In this document: positions 35,163 through 45,884 of the stretch, one piece after another | Position numbering within the stretch: the stretch's first letter is position 1 | Layout: the number at the start of each line of letters is the position of its first letter | Origin: Siphonodentalium dalli | Lineage: Eukaryota > Mollusca > Scaphopoda > Gadilida > Siphonodentaliidae | Assembly: GCA_032622095.1 (NCBI GenBank) | Contig: CP136062.1 | Span: 11,683,710-11,747,709, forward strand | Direction of reading: 5' to 3' | Length of the DNA stretch: 64,000 bases | Position numbers and translations under genes: made by a program | Notes under the pieces: model-generated | Seen by the model: the letters and a program-made list of their open reading frames with translations, nothing else | Told to the model about the DNA's origin: nothing | The model's database searches: none

Positions 35163-35960
35163 AGTACATCGATTTTGGGTTCTCCCTGACCTGTTAAAGT
35201 AAACAGGTAAAGACTTTAGTCTTTATCTCTATCAGGTGTTTATCATGTTTAATACATTAAACAAATATATAAATGTGTTATCTTTTGGGTTATGGCAAAG
35301 ATAAGCTTATTTATATAAGGTTCTCACCTGTTTTACTCTCGTAGTCCTTCCAGCTATATACTTCCCTGGCGTGCTTTACCGATGGCGGTCCCGATTCAAG
35401 AGAGCGCACACTTCATTTTTAGCTCCGCCCTTCTCTCCCGTCTTTCTCCCTTATTACCCAATCACAGGCCAGTTAGAGTTCAAGGTGTCAAAGGTTACAG
35501 TTCATGGTTTCTTATGGGTCAGAGGTCATAGTTCATACTGACATATTCTACATAAATATTGGACATATGCGTCGCGTAAGATAATTAAATTTAATCCTTA
35601 ATCCGCACGTCAACTATCACAACAGAGGATTTCTTAAGGGCACTCCGCAAGATCACTGTTCCTGGGGAATTCCATCCGTCGCAGCCTCCAGGATCAACTC
35701 TAAAAACAGAGACACCTTCCTCCCCGTGCGCCTAAGGCCAGCATTGGCCCCTGCACGGACATCCTACAGATACAGATATTCTTGTTGATGGCGATACTTT
35801 TCATCGACTTAATTCTTCATCCGAAATTAATTGGTCGCCACTTATCGCACATGGAGCCATGGTGACCTCTTGTAACTGTGTGAGTCCATGTCTGTAAAAT
35901 TTCTGTAAGATGTCAGGTGATTTTTTGCCCGGCCGCCAAATATTCCTGGTGGTGAAAAAT
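35163..35960. other. Intergenic sequence, locally less AT-rich
   Basis: 35340-35780 is less AT-rich than its surroundings and contains a CCAAT-type site (acccaatcacagg) near 35459. It could hold a promoter or a non-coding first exon, but nothing decides this. Confidence 0.3.
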
Positions 35961-35964
35961 AACG

Positions 35965-36781
35965 GGTCCGTGACTACCCGCCCCCGAGACAACCTGCCCC
36001 CTAAAATCAATTAGCGGTAATCAGTGGCTAATTGTCATGTTCGTCTAATACGGAGGTGTGAGGGGATTATGAGATGTTTGTTTAACGAAACTGGGTTGTT
36101 TTTTATAGATTTTTATTTGATGTAACAACATGGACAACAATAAATACACATGTAATATAATATAACTTATGAACACAAAAATGCATCAACGATAATATGT
36201 TTATTTATTACGAAGTTTAATGAATGAAATTTAAAAACGGAATAAATGAATGAATATGGACGAAGATTAAATTATTTTTTTTAACAAACGAACAATGATT
36301 AATTTGGGGCTGCTGCTGCTGTTGTCTGTCTGCACTGTGGCCTTCTGCAGAAGGGGGACCATGGTATAGAAGTCTAAGCTGGTCCCCATTATGTTGATTC
36401 GTCTATGCCAGGCTTCGATGTCGTTGTTGGTGCGGACGTCATATAAGTATATGCTCCAACTCTCTGGGGGGAATGAAGAACTGGTGATCCACTGGCGCTG
36501 CATGTAGTCTAGTCCCTTTTAATTAGTCTTCACCTTAAGTGCCGTTCAGTTGTCAAAAGATTGTGTCATTCTTTACTCCATTCCACGCATTGACATAATT
36601 AATGAATAAACACATGTTTTGTTGGTCAATATCTTTAATAATATATCATCAAAGAACATAAAAGAACATAATCACTATTAACAATTTCGGGACAACCGGC
36701 CCTCATTTATCGGGACAACCCGCCCCCAAAATAGCAGAGGGGCGGGTTGTCTTGGGGGCGGGTAGTCATGTGCACAGACCC
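35965..36781 (-). mobile_element. MULE-type transposon remnant
   Basis: The ends gggtccgtgactacccgccc and, inverted, gggcgggtagtcatgtgcac with agaccc form degenerate terminal inverted repeats rich in 'acaacccgcccc'. A minus-strand fragment of coding sequence lies between them. No clear target duplication was found. Confidence 0.55.
36267..36503 (-). pseudogene. MULE transposase C-terminal fragment
   Basis: The minus-strand frame contains W-S-I-Y, then RTNNDIEAWHRRIN, then F-Y-x-M-V-P-L-L. The R-T-N-N-D-x-E-x-W-H signature is characteristic of the region after the catalytic core in animal MULE-related transposases (often fused to FLYWCH fingers). Only about 60 residues are left, and the catalytic core is absent. 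The frame lies inside inverted repeats, which supports a transposon origin. Confidence 0.55.
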
Positions 36782-36838
36782 AAGCAGATGAAAGTCAGTT
36801 GTGCATCATTCACTCTGTATGGGACTCCATAACTGGCA

Positions 36839-37018
36839 TACAGTAGTGCCCTAATTAATCGACTCCTTAACCACAGCAGAATTATGGGTAATTTTTCAGG
36901 ATTTATTTGGAAATATTAGGCTTGTTGCCATTCATTGGAAAGCTCTCCCCGAGAGCTTTCCGATAAATGGCATAATTCTGCTGTGGTTATGGAGTCGATT
37001 AATTAGGGCATTACTGTA
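36839..37018. mobile_element. cagtaatgcc MITE, internally deleted
   Basis: TA-flanked ends tacagtagtgccctaatta and complement. The right arm lacks the segment found in other copies. Confidence 0.85.
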
Positions 37019-37049
37019 CATAAGGGCTTTTAATCGGATTATCCATCTT

Positions 37050-37446
37050 TAACCCTTTACCCAACAGAAGGGCCCTGTGCCAATGCATTCTCTTATATAT
37101 GCGAGTCGACCATAGGTCGCCTCGCATATATAAGAGAATGCATCGGCTTAACACATTAAAAATTATAAAATTGTTAAAGAATGTAAGAAAAATTGTAAAA
37201 AGTGTTAAAAAAAGATTTTTTTTAGGCCAATGCATTCTCTTATATATGCGAGGCGACCTATGGTCAACTCGCATATATAAGAGAATGCATTGGCACAGGG
37301 CATAACTGTAACTATCACAATGTGGTCAAGGAGCCGGTTCCAATGATATCCATATTTGTATGGTTTTATTGAGACAGACCGAAGATATTTTAGGCTGTTG
37401 AAGCTTTATTTGGCCGGTTTTGGCCGGTTTGTTGGGTAAAGGGTTA
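37050..37446. mobile_element. Full-length 'ttaaccctttaccc' MITE
   Basis: Inverted ends ttaaccctttacccaac and gttgggtaaagggttaa. Opposite orientation to the copy at 22245: the twin hairpins come first, then the stretch with gatatccatatttgtatggt and ttggccggttttggccggtt. Confidence 0.93.
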
Positions 37447-37685
37447 AAGATTATATATATAGTCAGAATCATTATTTTGTCATTTTATGCAGCTATATAA
37501 ATCGCCTTAAGATAAGATAAGATACGTTTTAATGGTCTTTAAAACACACATAAGTGTATGACAACCTACATACATGTATAGATAATAATAGACAGAGGAA
37601 TACATGGTATTGGTATTAACAGATTAACAGAAATTAGTAAGATGTAGAATGTCAAATTATTTAATTTATTACTGGACATAGGTTA

Positions 37686-39766
37686 CTAGGGGATTGCCCG
37701 TCACAAAATGATGGCTATATATTAAAATATTCTTTGTTACTTTATAGTGTCCGCGGTCATGACCAGATTCTCATTTCTATATTAGAAATGGAATGGTCAT
37801 GCTTCTCTTTTTGTCACTGGATGCGCGAGGGAACACTTTATTTCACTAAAAACTGTATCTCTAAACCCCTCCCCACATATACGCATGCACATGCATATTG
37901 AACGAAACAAAATCAGTATATTACTTTAAATATACTAACTGAAACATGCTCAATTCGGGAGCCTTTCTTTGGCGATGAAGGAGGCTTTCTGCGTATTTGA
38001 TCTTAATTGGACCCCATTGGGAGTCTGTATTCAGCAAACAGTCTAAGAATCAGAGGCCCCTGTACTGCGGCCTATTGGCGGAAACACTATATTTCAATAA
38101 AACTCTATTTTATACCCCATCTCCCAACCCACATTTATATATGCATGCACATATGGAACGCATCATGCAATCAAGATATTTCACTTTATTACTATATCTA
38201 CTAACTGAAACTGGCTCCTTTCGGGGGCCTTTATTTAGCGGTGGAGGGGCCACAGGCCCCTTTGTTCACTTCGCTCACATTATATGATCTTGAACAACGT
38301 GTGTTTCGGGCACATTTGGATCTTTTAATATTCTTTTATCAGAATTACACTCAACTGAACGATTAAAAGAGCATTAATTAGCGTTGGCAGTATTGTTTAC
38401 ACTGTATAGTGCCGGCCCGGGAATGTTATTTTTTTCTAACCGAGTTCAGGTGAATCTACTGAACGGTACGGTGTATACCCACTGGCAGAAGGTCAGACTG
38501 TGTCCATTCGCCATCTTATGGGTACACTGATACTCCTTCGATTCCACACTCAATACACAACGTTCATAACTATTAACAAAGACAGCATTCTTTACTTATG
38601 TTCACACCCCTTTATTATTATTATTGTTTATTTCAGGCAAGGTATGCCCATATATGGAAATCAAACATACAATTACATATATAGAATTTGGTTCCAATGA
38701 TCGAATAAATCAGACTTGTAAATAATATCTGATTGACATATAGCATTTAACAACTTGTTACCAGATGTAAAAACTCTCTCTCGAAATGCATACACACCCT
38801 TTCGTATCAACATTGCTAAGGAAAACATTCTATCTCTTACAAACATCCCACTCGCACTACATGACCTTTCATACCCAATAAACTTTCTGTAAGCATTGTT
38901 GAAACAAACAGTGAGTTTTTTAAAACATTTGCTGGTATAGTTAAGCCAAAGATGAGCACAATATAATGGTGATACATACATTTGGAATAAATATTTCTTA
39001 ACATCAAGTGAACATCTATAAAACATTCTTATGAGTATATTTGAACGTGTGCAGATAGAACGATACTGGCGCATAATGTCATCATTATCAGAACAATCAA
39101 CAATCAATTTTATTTCAATAAAACTGTAGGTTCTACCCCCCCCCCCCCCCCCAACCGACATATATGCATGCACATATGGAAAGCAGCAATCAAGATATTT
39201 TACTTTATTACTATGCCTTTAGCTTCCACACTCAATGCACATGCAACTTTCATAACAAAGACTACATTTTTTATTATGTTCACACCGAACTTGCAAATTA
39301 AAATGCCATTTTAGCACCCATTCTGAACGATGGTTGAGCATTCGAGTCTTGCCCCTACACCCCACTATACACTTCCACGACAAAATCAACATTCGTTACT
39401 TATATTCACACTCAACATAAACTGACAAATTATTTTAGCGCCTATTTCCAACAACGCTTCAGTAGGGCGCATTGGAGTTTCGTCTAAAAAGCTAGTGTGG
39501 GATTGCGTGCGACATCATTTCGACAAACGTCATAAGAAATAGTGTCTACTTGAGTGCAAATACTGCATTTGGGGATCATGTTAGATCTCAGGTTTTCTTT
39601 GAGTAATTGGCATGAAAATTGGTGAGTCATCTTTTACGGCACAGTGTAGGCTGTGGTACAATTTTGGGCCCCATTGCACGCATGGTTGAAAAGTTACAAA
39701 TGCGCCAAAAGCGTGACCAAGTTATACACAGACACAGACAGACAGATGACAGGTTTTATATATATA
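37686..39766 (-). mobile_element. Helitron-like unit 1 of a tandem array
   Basis: On the minus strand the unit ends in a hairpin (catcattttgtgacggg), gcaatcccc and CTAG. The right end is a ttttatatatata tract next to the following unit. Internal blocks such as ttatttcaataaaactgtat and gcatgcacatatggaacg are shared with units 2 and 3. It is interrupted by a LINE fragment at 38611-39105. No Rep/helicase coding sequence is seen, so it is non-autonomous. Confidence 0.65.
38611..39105 (-). pseudogene. 3' end of an L2/CR1-like LINE
   Basis: The minus-strand frame includes DNDDIMRQYRSICTRSNIL, then Y-V-S-P-L-Y-C-A-H-L-W and NNAYRKFIGYERSCSAS. This is the C-terminal end of the reverse transcriptase ORF in L2/CR1-like elements. 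The sequence ends in a (att)n tract at 38611, as expected for the 3' tail of such LINEs. The catalytic part is missing (5' truncation). It is inserted in the first Helitron unit. Confidence 0.7.
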
Positions 39767-41493
39767 CTAGGGGGTTGCCCGTAACAAAATGACGGGTATA
39801 TAAGTTTTCTTTGTTATTTTCTAGTGTCCGCGTTCATGGACACATGGAATGGTCATGCTTCTCTTTTTGTTACTGGATGCGCGTTGGAACACTTTATTTC
39901 ACTTAAACTGTATTTCTACACACCCAGTCCACATATGCGCATGCACATATTGAACGAAACAAAATCAGTATATTATTTAAATACTATGCACCAACTGAAA
40001 CATACTCAATTCAGGAGCTTGCTGCACATTTTGAACGGACCCCCTTTGGAACCTGTATTCAGCATGCCGCCTAATGATCACACGCCTGCACTGCGCGGCC
40101 CGTTTGTATGAACACTTTATTTCAATAAAACTGTATTTTTACCCCCACCCCATCTCCCAACCCATGTATATGCATGCACATATGGAACGCAACAATCAAA
40201 ACATTTTACTTTATCTATGCTAACTGAAACAGGCTCAATTCGGAATCTTTATTTAGAGGGGGGGCCTACAGCCCCTTTCTGCACTTCGCGCACATTATAT
40301 GGTCTTAAACTGCATGAGCTTCGCGCACATATAGGGAGCTTGCAGCACAATTTAAACGGACCCTGTATTCAACATGCAGCCTATTGATCACACGCCCTGC
40401 ACTGCGTGGCCCATTTGTATGAACACTTTATTTCAATAAAACTGTATTTTTGCCCCCACCATCATCTCCCCAACCCACGTATATGCATGCACATATATGG
40501 AACGCAACAATCATGATATTTTACATAATCTATACTAACTGAAACAGGCTCAATTCGGAACCTTTATTTAGCGGGGGAGGGGCCTGCAGCCCCTTTGTGA
40601 GTTTAAATTCATTATATGAATTTAAAACTGAGTGCGCTTTGCGCATTGTGATCTTTTAAACATTTATTCTTGTATCAGATTTGCACTCAACCGAAAGATT
40701 AAAAGAGCATTAATTTGCGTCGGCAGTATTGTTTACACTGTAGGCCCTATTATTAGGCCTGTCCCGGGAATGTGCTTTTTCCAACTGAGTTCCGGCGAAT
40801 TTACTGAGTTCACGGTACCCACTGGCGGGAGGTCAGACTGTATCCATTCGCCATCTTCCGTGTATACCGGTACTCCTTCGATTCCACACTCAATGCACAA
40901 CTTTCGTATCAAAGACAGCATTCTTTACTTATGTTCAAACCCAACTGGCAAATTAAAATACCATATTAGCACCAATTCCCACGACGAACGTTCGAGTCTT
41001 GACTCTGCACACCACTACATCCACCCATTCCCAATGACGATAGAACGTTCGAGTCTTGACTCTACACCCCGCTACATGCACTTCCGCGACAAAATCAACA
41101 TTCGTTACCTAAATTCACACTGAACCTGAACTGACACATCAATTTAGCGCCTATTTCCAACAACGCTTTGGTAGAGCGCATGGAAGTTTCGCCTACAATA
41201 GCAAAGCAAGTGTTGGTTTGCGTTCGAAGTCAATGACGTCATTTCGACAAACGTCATAAGAAACAGTGTCTACTTGAGTGCAAATGCTGCATTTGGGGAC
41301 CATGTTAGATCTCAGGTTTGCTTTGACCAATCGGCATGAAATTTAGTGAGTCACCTTTTATGGCACACTATATGTCGTGGGCCACATTGGACGCATGGTT
41401 GAAAAGTTATAAACGCGCCAAAAGCGTGACCGAATTACACACACACAGATACACAGATACACACACACACAGACGACGGGTTTTATATATATA
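39767..41493 (-). mobile_element. Helitron-like unit 2 of the array
   Basis: The minus-strand terminus is cccgtcattttgttacgggc, aacccc and CTAG. The unit is 1,727 bp and close to units 1 and 3, with internally repeated blocks (gcatgcacatat, gaaacaggctcaattcgg, ccttta-ttta). It joins unit 3 directly at a ttttatatatata tract. Confidence 0.65.
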
Positions 41494-43243
41494 CTAGGGG
41501 GTTGCCCGTCACACAATGACGGGTATATAAATGTTCTTTGTTATTTTCTAGTGTCCGCTTTCATGGACACATGGAATGGTCATGCTTCTCTTTTTTTGAT
41601 ACTTTATGCGCGTTGGAACACTTTATTTCACTAAACTGTATTTCTACACACCCAGTCTGCATATGCGCATGCACATATTGAACGAAACAAAATCAGTATA
41701 TTATTTAAATACTACTATGCACCAACTGAAACATACTCAATTCAGGAGCCTTCATTCGGGAGCTTGTTGCACATTTTGAACTGACCCACTTTGGAACCTG
41801 TATTCCGCATGCCCCTAATTACACACACGCCTGCACTGTGCGATCCATTTGTATGAACACTTGTCAATAATATTGTATCCCCCCCACCCCCATCTCCCCA
41901 ACCCATGTATATGCATGCACATATGGAACGCAACAATCAAATTATTGTACTTTATCTATACTGAAACAGGCTCAATTCGGGAGACTTTATTTAGCGGGGT
42001 CTACAGCCCCTTTCTGCGCATCGCGCACATTATATGATCTTAAACTGCGTGAGCTTCGTGCACACGTAGGGAGCTTGCAGCACATTTTAAACTGACCCCC
42101 TTTGGAACCTGTATTCAGCATGCAGCCTAATGATCACACGCCCTGCACTGCGCGGCTCATTTGTGTGAACTCTTTATTTCAATAAAACTGTATTTTTGCC
42201 CCCACCGCCATCTCCCCAACCCACGTATATGCATGCACATATGGAACGCAACAATCAAGATATTTTACTTTATCTATAGGGCCTACTAACTGAAACAGGC
42301 TCTATTCGGAACCTTTATTTACGGGGGGAGGGGTCTGCAGCCCGTTAGTGAGCTTCGCGCACATTATATGAATTTAAACTGCGTGCGCTTCGCGCACATT
42401 GTGATCATTTAAACATTTATTCTTCAGATTTGCACTCAACCGAAAGATTAAAAGAACATTAATTAGCGTCGTCAGTATTGTTTACACTGTAGACCCTATT
42501 ATTAGGCCTGTCCCGGGAATGTGATTTTTCTAACTCAGTTTGGCGAATTTACTGAGTTCACGGTACCCACTGGCGGGAGGTCAGACTGCGTCCATTCGCC
42601 ATCTTCCGTGTATACCGGTACTCCTTCCATACTACATTCAATGCAAAACTATCATATCAAAGACAGCATAATTTACTTATGTTTAAACCCAACTGGCAAA
42701 TTAAAATACCATATTAGCACCCATGCCCAACGACGAACGTTCGAGTCTTGACTCTGCACCCCACTGCATCTACCCATTCCCAACGACGGCAGAACGTTCG
42801 AGTCTTGACTACACCCCACTATACATGCACTTCCGCGACAAAATCAACATTCGTTAACTAAATTCACAATGAACCTGAACTGACACATTAATTTAGCGCT
42901 TATTCCCAACAACGCTTTGGTTGAGCGCATGGAAGTTTCGCCTACAATAGCAAAGCAAGTGTTGTACTGCGTTCGACGTCAATGACGTCATTTGGACAAA
43001 CGTCATAAGAAATAGTGTCTACTTGAGTGCAGATACTGCATTTGGGGACCATGTTAGATCTCAGGTTTGCTTGGACCAATCGGCGTGAAATTTGGTGAGT
43101 CACCTTTTATGACACAATAGGCCATGGTACACATTTGGGCCACATTGGACGCATGGTTAAAAAGTTATAAACGCGCCAAAAGCGTGACCGAGTTACACAC
43201 AGATACACACACACACACACAGACGACAGGTTTTATATATATA
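41494..43243 (-). mobile_element. Helitron-like unit 3 of the array
   Basis: The minus-strand terminus forms a perfect 7-bp stem (cccgtca-ttgtg-tgacggg) followed by aacccc and CTAG. It is 1,750 bp with the same block order as unit 2, including cattcgccatcttccgtgta and aacgttcgagtcttgact. It ends next to a different Helitron family at 43244. Confidence 0.7.
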
Positions 43244-44052
43244 CTAGAAGGTGACCCGACTTCGTCCGGGCTTTGACCTTGAATTGACCATTTTGAATGT
43301 CAAGGCCAGGTGGGGTCCAACACCAACACCCGAAAAATGGTGGAAATCGGCCCAGCGGATACCGGGAAATCGGCCCAGCAGATACCGAGATACCCTATGC
43401 ATCAAATTTCGTTCGTAACAATCCGCCAGTTTAACCCGATTTGATTTCCACTCAAGTATATAAACGCGCCTCATATACACACGCTCATTAATTATCAAGT
43501 TTCAATGTAAAGATAAATTACCATCGGTGCCCGAGATATCGCCAAGACGTCTGAAACAGTCAAATGCATTGGCCGATTAAGCGTTAACGTGATCTAACGT
43601 TATGACCTCTAACGACGTCATTGAAGTTACGCATTGTTTTTATCCTGATGGGAGATAGTACCACTTATTCTTGATAATTGAGGCAGATAACTAAAACGGA
43701 TACATACGCATTATATATCGTTGGAAAGAGGAAACACGAAAGATTCTCACAGTGTCATTATTATGACTGGCATTTTAGTATTCGCGCTGTTTCAAATCGA
43801 TTTGTAAGCACCGAACTCAAATGAAAGTCCCGTAACACAGCGTAAAAACAGATTTGACCTCGGCACGTGAAAAGTTGACATCGGATCTGAAAATTAATAG
43901 GCCCATGCCACCCCCTGGCCGAAAATACCCCCACATACCAAGTTTCATCGAAATCGGCTGGGCCATTTTCGAGTTCATCGCGAACACACACACCCTCACA
44001 CACACACACACACCACACACACACAGACAGATCTTCCAAAATATATAATAGA
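43244..44052 (-). mobile_element. Helitron-like element, second family
   Basis: Minus-strand start TCTATTATATATTTTGGAAG, end hairpin cccggacgaagtcgggt and CTAG, with T following at 44053. Same termini as 30610-30821 but about 810 bp long. It carries CA-microsatellite near 43995. Confidence 0.65.
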
Positions 44053-44146
44053 TATATTACTGGACCATATGGTACATTACCACTTCCGCAATCGACCAAT
44101 GCCCGGCACTATAGGAGGCCAAATTCACATTTAATAGTTAATTACA

Positions 44147-44256
44147 CTTAAGCGTAATACATTATACTTAAGCATAATGCTATTATGCTTAAGCATTATG
44201 ATATTACACTTAAGTGTAGTGCCATTATGCTTAAGCATGATGACATGACGCTTAAG
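44147..44256. repeat. Six CTTAAG palindromes at 21-bp spacing
   Basis: CTTAAG occurs at 44147, 44167, 44188, 44209, 44230 and 44251, steps of 20, 21, 21, 21 and 21. Several are extended palindromes such as atgcttaagcat and acacttaagtgt. The intervening sequence is variable but mostly attat-like. Confidence 0.9.
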
Positions 44257-44259
44257 CTA

Positions 44260-44769
44260 GGGACCTGCGAATATGTTAGATTCGATTGGATGTCGATATA
44301 GGGCACCCGATTCGAGATCGACCCCGAATCAGTCTGCTGATTCGGATATTTTCGAATCGATGTTACTTTGTTGTAGTCTTGTTTTTTACATCTAGATAAC
44401 ACATGACAAATGACCTGAAATCACAAAAAGTGAAGCAAAAAGGTAATTTTGAATGTATGCCATTCAGAATAGTCGTGCATTATGCAAATAATGTGCTTCG
44501 ATTGCAACCCGTGACAGTGACCAATCACCGCATATATTTGTAATCTGTATCGACACTATATAAATTGTCTACACGGAGCGCGATCGCTAGATGCGGAACT
44601 CAATTGATAACCATATGTTTAGAACTTCAGATATTCAATTCAGATTATATGAATAAAATTGAATATCAGCCGCCGTTATGCGTGACAAATAGTAGACTCA
44701 GTAGAGTGGAATGAACAGAAACCTTAGAACAATTGGTCTATTATATTCTTAAATGGACATGATTATGTG
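44260..44769. other. Intergenic sequence, nothing recognised
   Basis: Unique-looking AT-rich DNA with no supported gene or repeat. Confidence 0.5.
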
Positions 44770-45090
44770 CGACCAGTTATCTGCATATATAAGAGAATGC
44801 ATTGGCCTAACAATTTTTTATCATTTTTTTATCAATTTTTCTTACAATTTTTAGAACATAAAATAAAAAACATCCATTACCCTGCAGGGAGCCCCACACA
44901 TATATAGAAGAATATAGAAGAGTGTCGTCTGCTCATGTTTGTCTGGGTGAAATTATAAAATTGATTGATGATGACAAGAAAAAATTATTAAAATTGTAAA
45001 AAATTGTTAGGCCAATGCATTTTCTTATATATGCGAGGCGACCTATGGTCGACTCGCATATATAAGAGAATGCATTGGCACAGGGTAAAA
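44770..45090. mobile_element. Composite hairpin MITE, damaged
   Basis: A half hairpin (gcatatataagagaatgcat), the linker with aaacatccattaccctgcag and most of the gcccca hairpin are followed by a complete core hairpin at 45005-45085 ending cacagggtaaaaa. Confidence 0.8.
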
Positions 45091-45574
45091 AAAAATACTA
45101 GCATGTGTAGAGTCTGTCAATTTTATAGGCTGATAGAGGTACATGTATATGCACCGATGGCGTATATACAGTGTTGTCCCCACATCCGGTTGTAATTAGA
45201 AATCTGATTGGCTACGTTGCCACATTTAAATCACCATGTCCCTCATCACCCTTGACAGCGGGGTATAAGAAAACGTGCGCAAAACATTGGGGGGTATATC
45301 AGCATGTGAAACATTGGGGGTATATGAATGACCCTTGAACTGGCAGTTTCCACCAATCATAACGTTGCTCACGCATGCCGAGTTTGACGTCACCCGATAC
45401 CGGATCTTTATATCGGATATTGAATTATTCTCATTGGTGTGAATTAATCGGTTAACTTATGAAAAACACATTTACACATGGCTATTGATGTGGGGACAAA
45501 ATCGTTATCTCCAGCAACATCTTGGGGTACATGGATATTTCATACCTGGATGTCTCAAAATCTATATCCAGGTA
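45091..45574. other. Intergenic sequence, nothing recognised
   Basis: A short internal duplication (acattggggg-tatat) is seen near 45285-45330. No gene recognised. Confidence 0.5.
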
Positions 45575-45884
45575 TTAACCCTTTACCCAACAGAACGGCC
45601 CTGTGCCAATGCATTCTCTTATATATGCGAGTCGACCATAGGTCGCCTCGCATATATAAGAGAATGCATTGGCTTAACACATTAAAAATTATAAAATTGT
45701 TAAAGAATGTAAGAAAAAATGGTAAAAAGAGATAATTTTTAGGCCAATGCATTCTCTTATATATGCGAGGCGACCTATGGTCGACTCGCATATATAAGAG
45801 AATGCATTGGCACAGGGCATAACTGTAACCATCACAATGTGATCAATGAGCCGGTTCCAATGATATCCATATTTGTATGGTTTT

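Noticed and set aside
35340-35780. Promoter or first exon of INTS12 or another gene
   Set aside because: Less AT-rich sequence and a CCAAT-like site are suggestive only. No donor with a matching exon or conserved sequence could be identified.
37011-37305. Frames reading R-V-D-H-R-S-P-R-I-Y-K-R-M-H-W, seen many times in the window
   Set aside because: This peptide is the translation of the gcgagtcgaccataggtcgc hairpin MITE and appears wherever the hairpin occurs.
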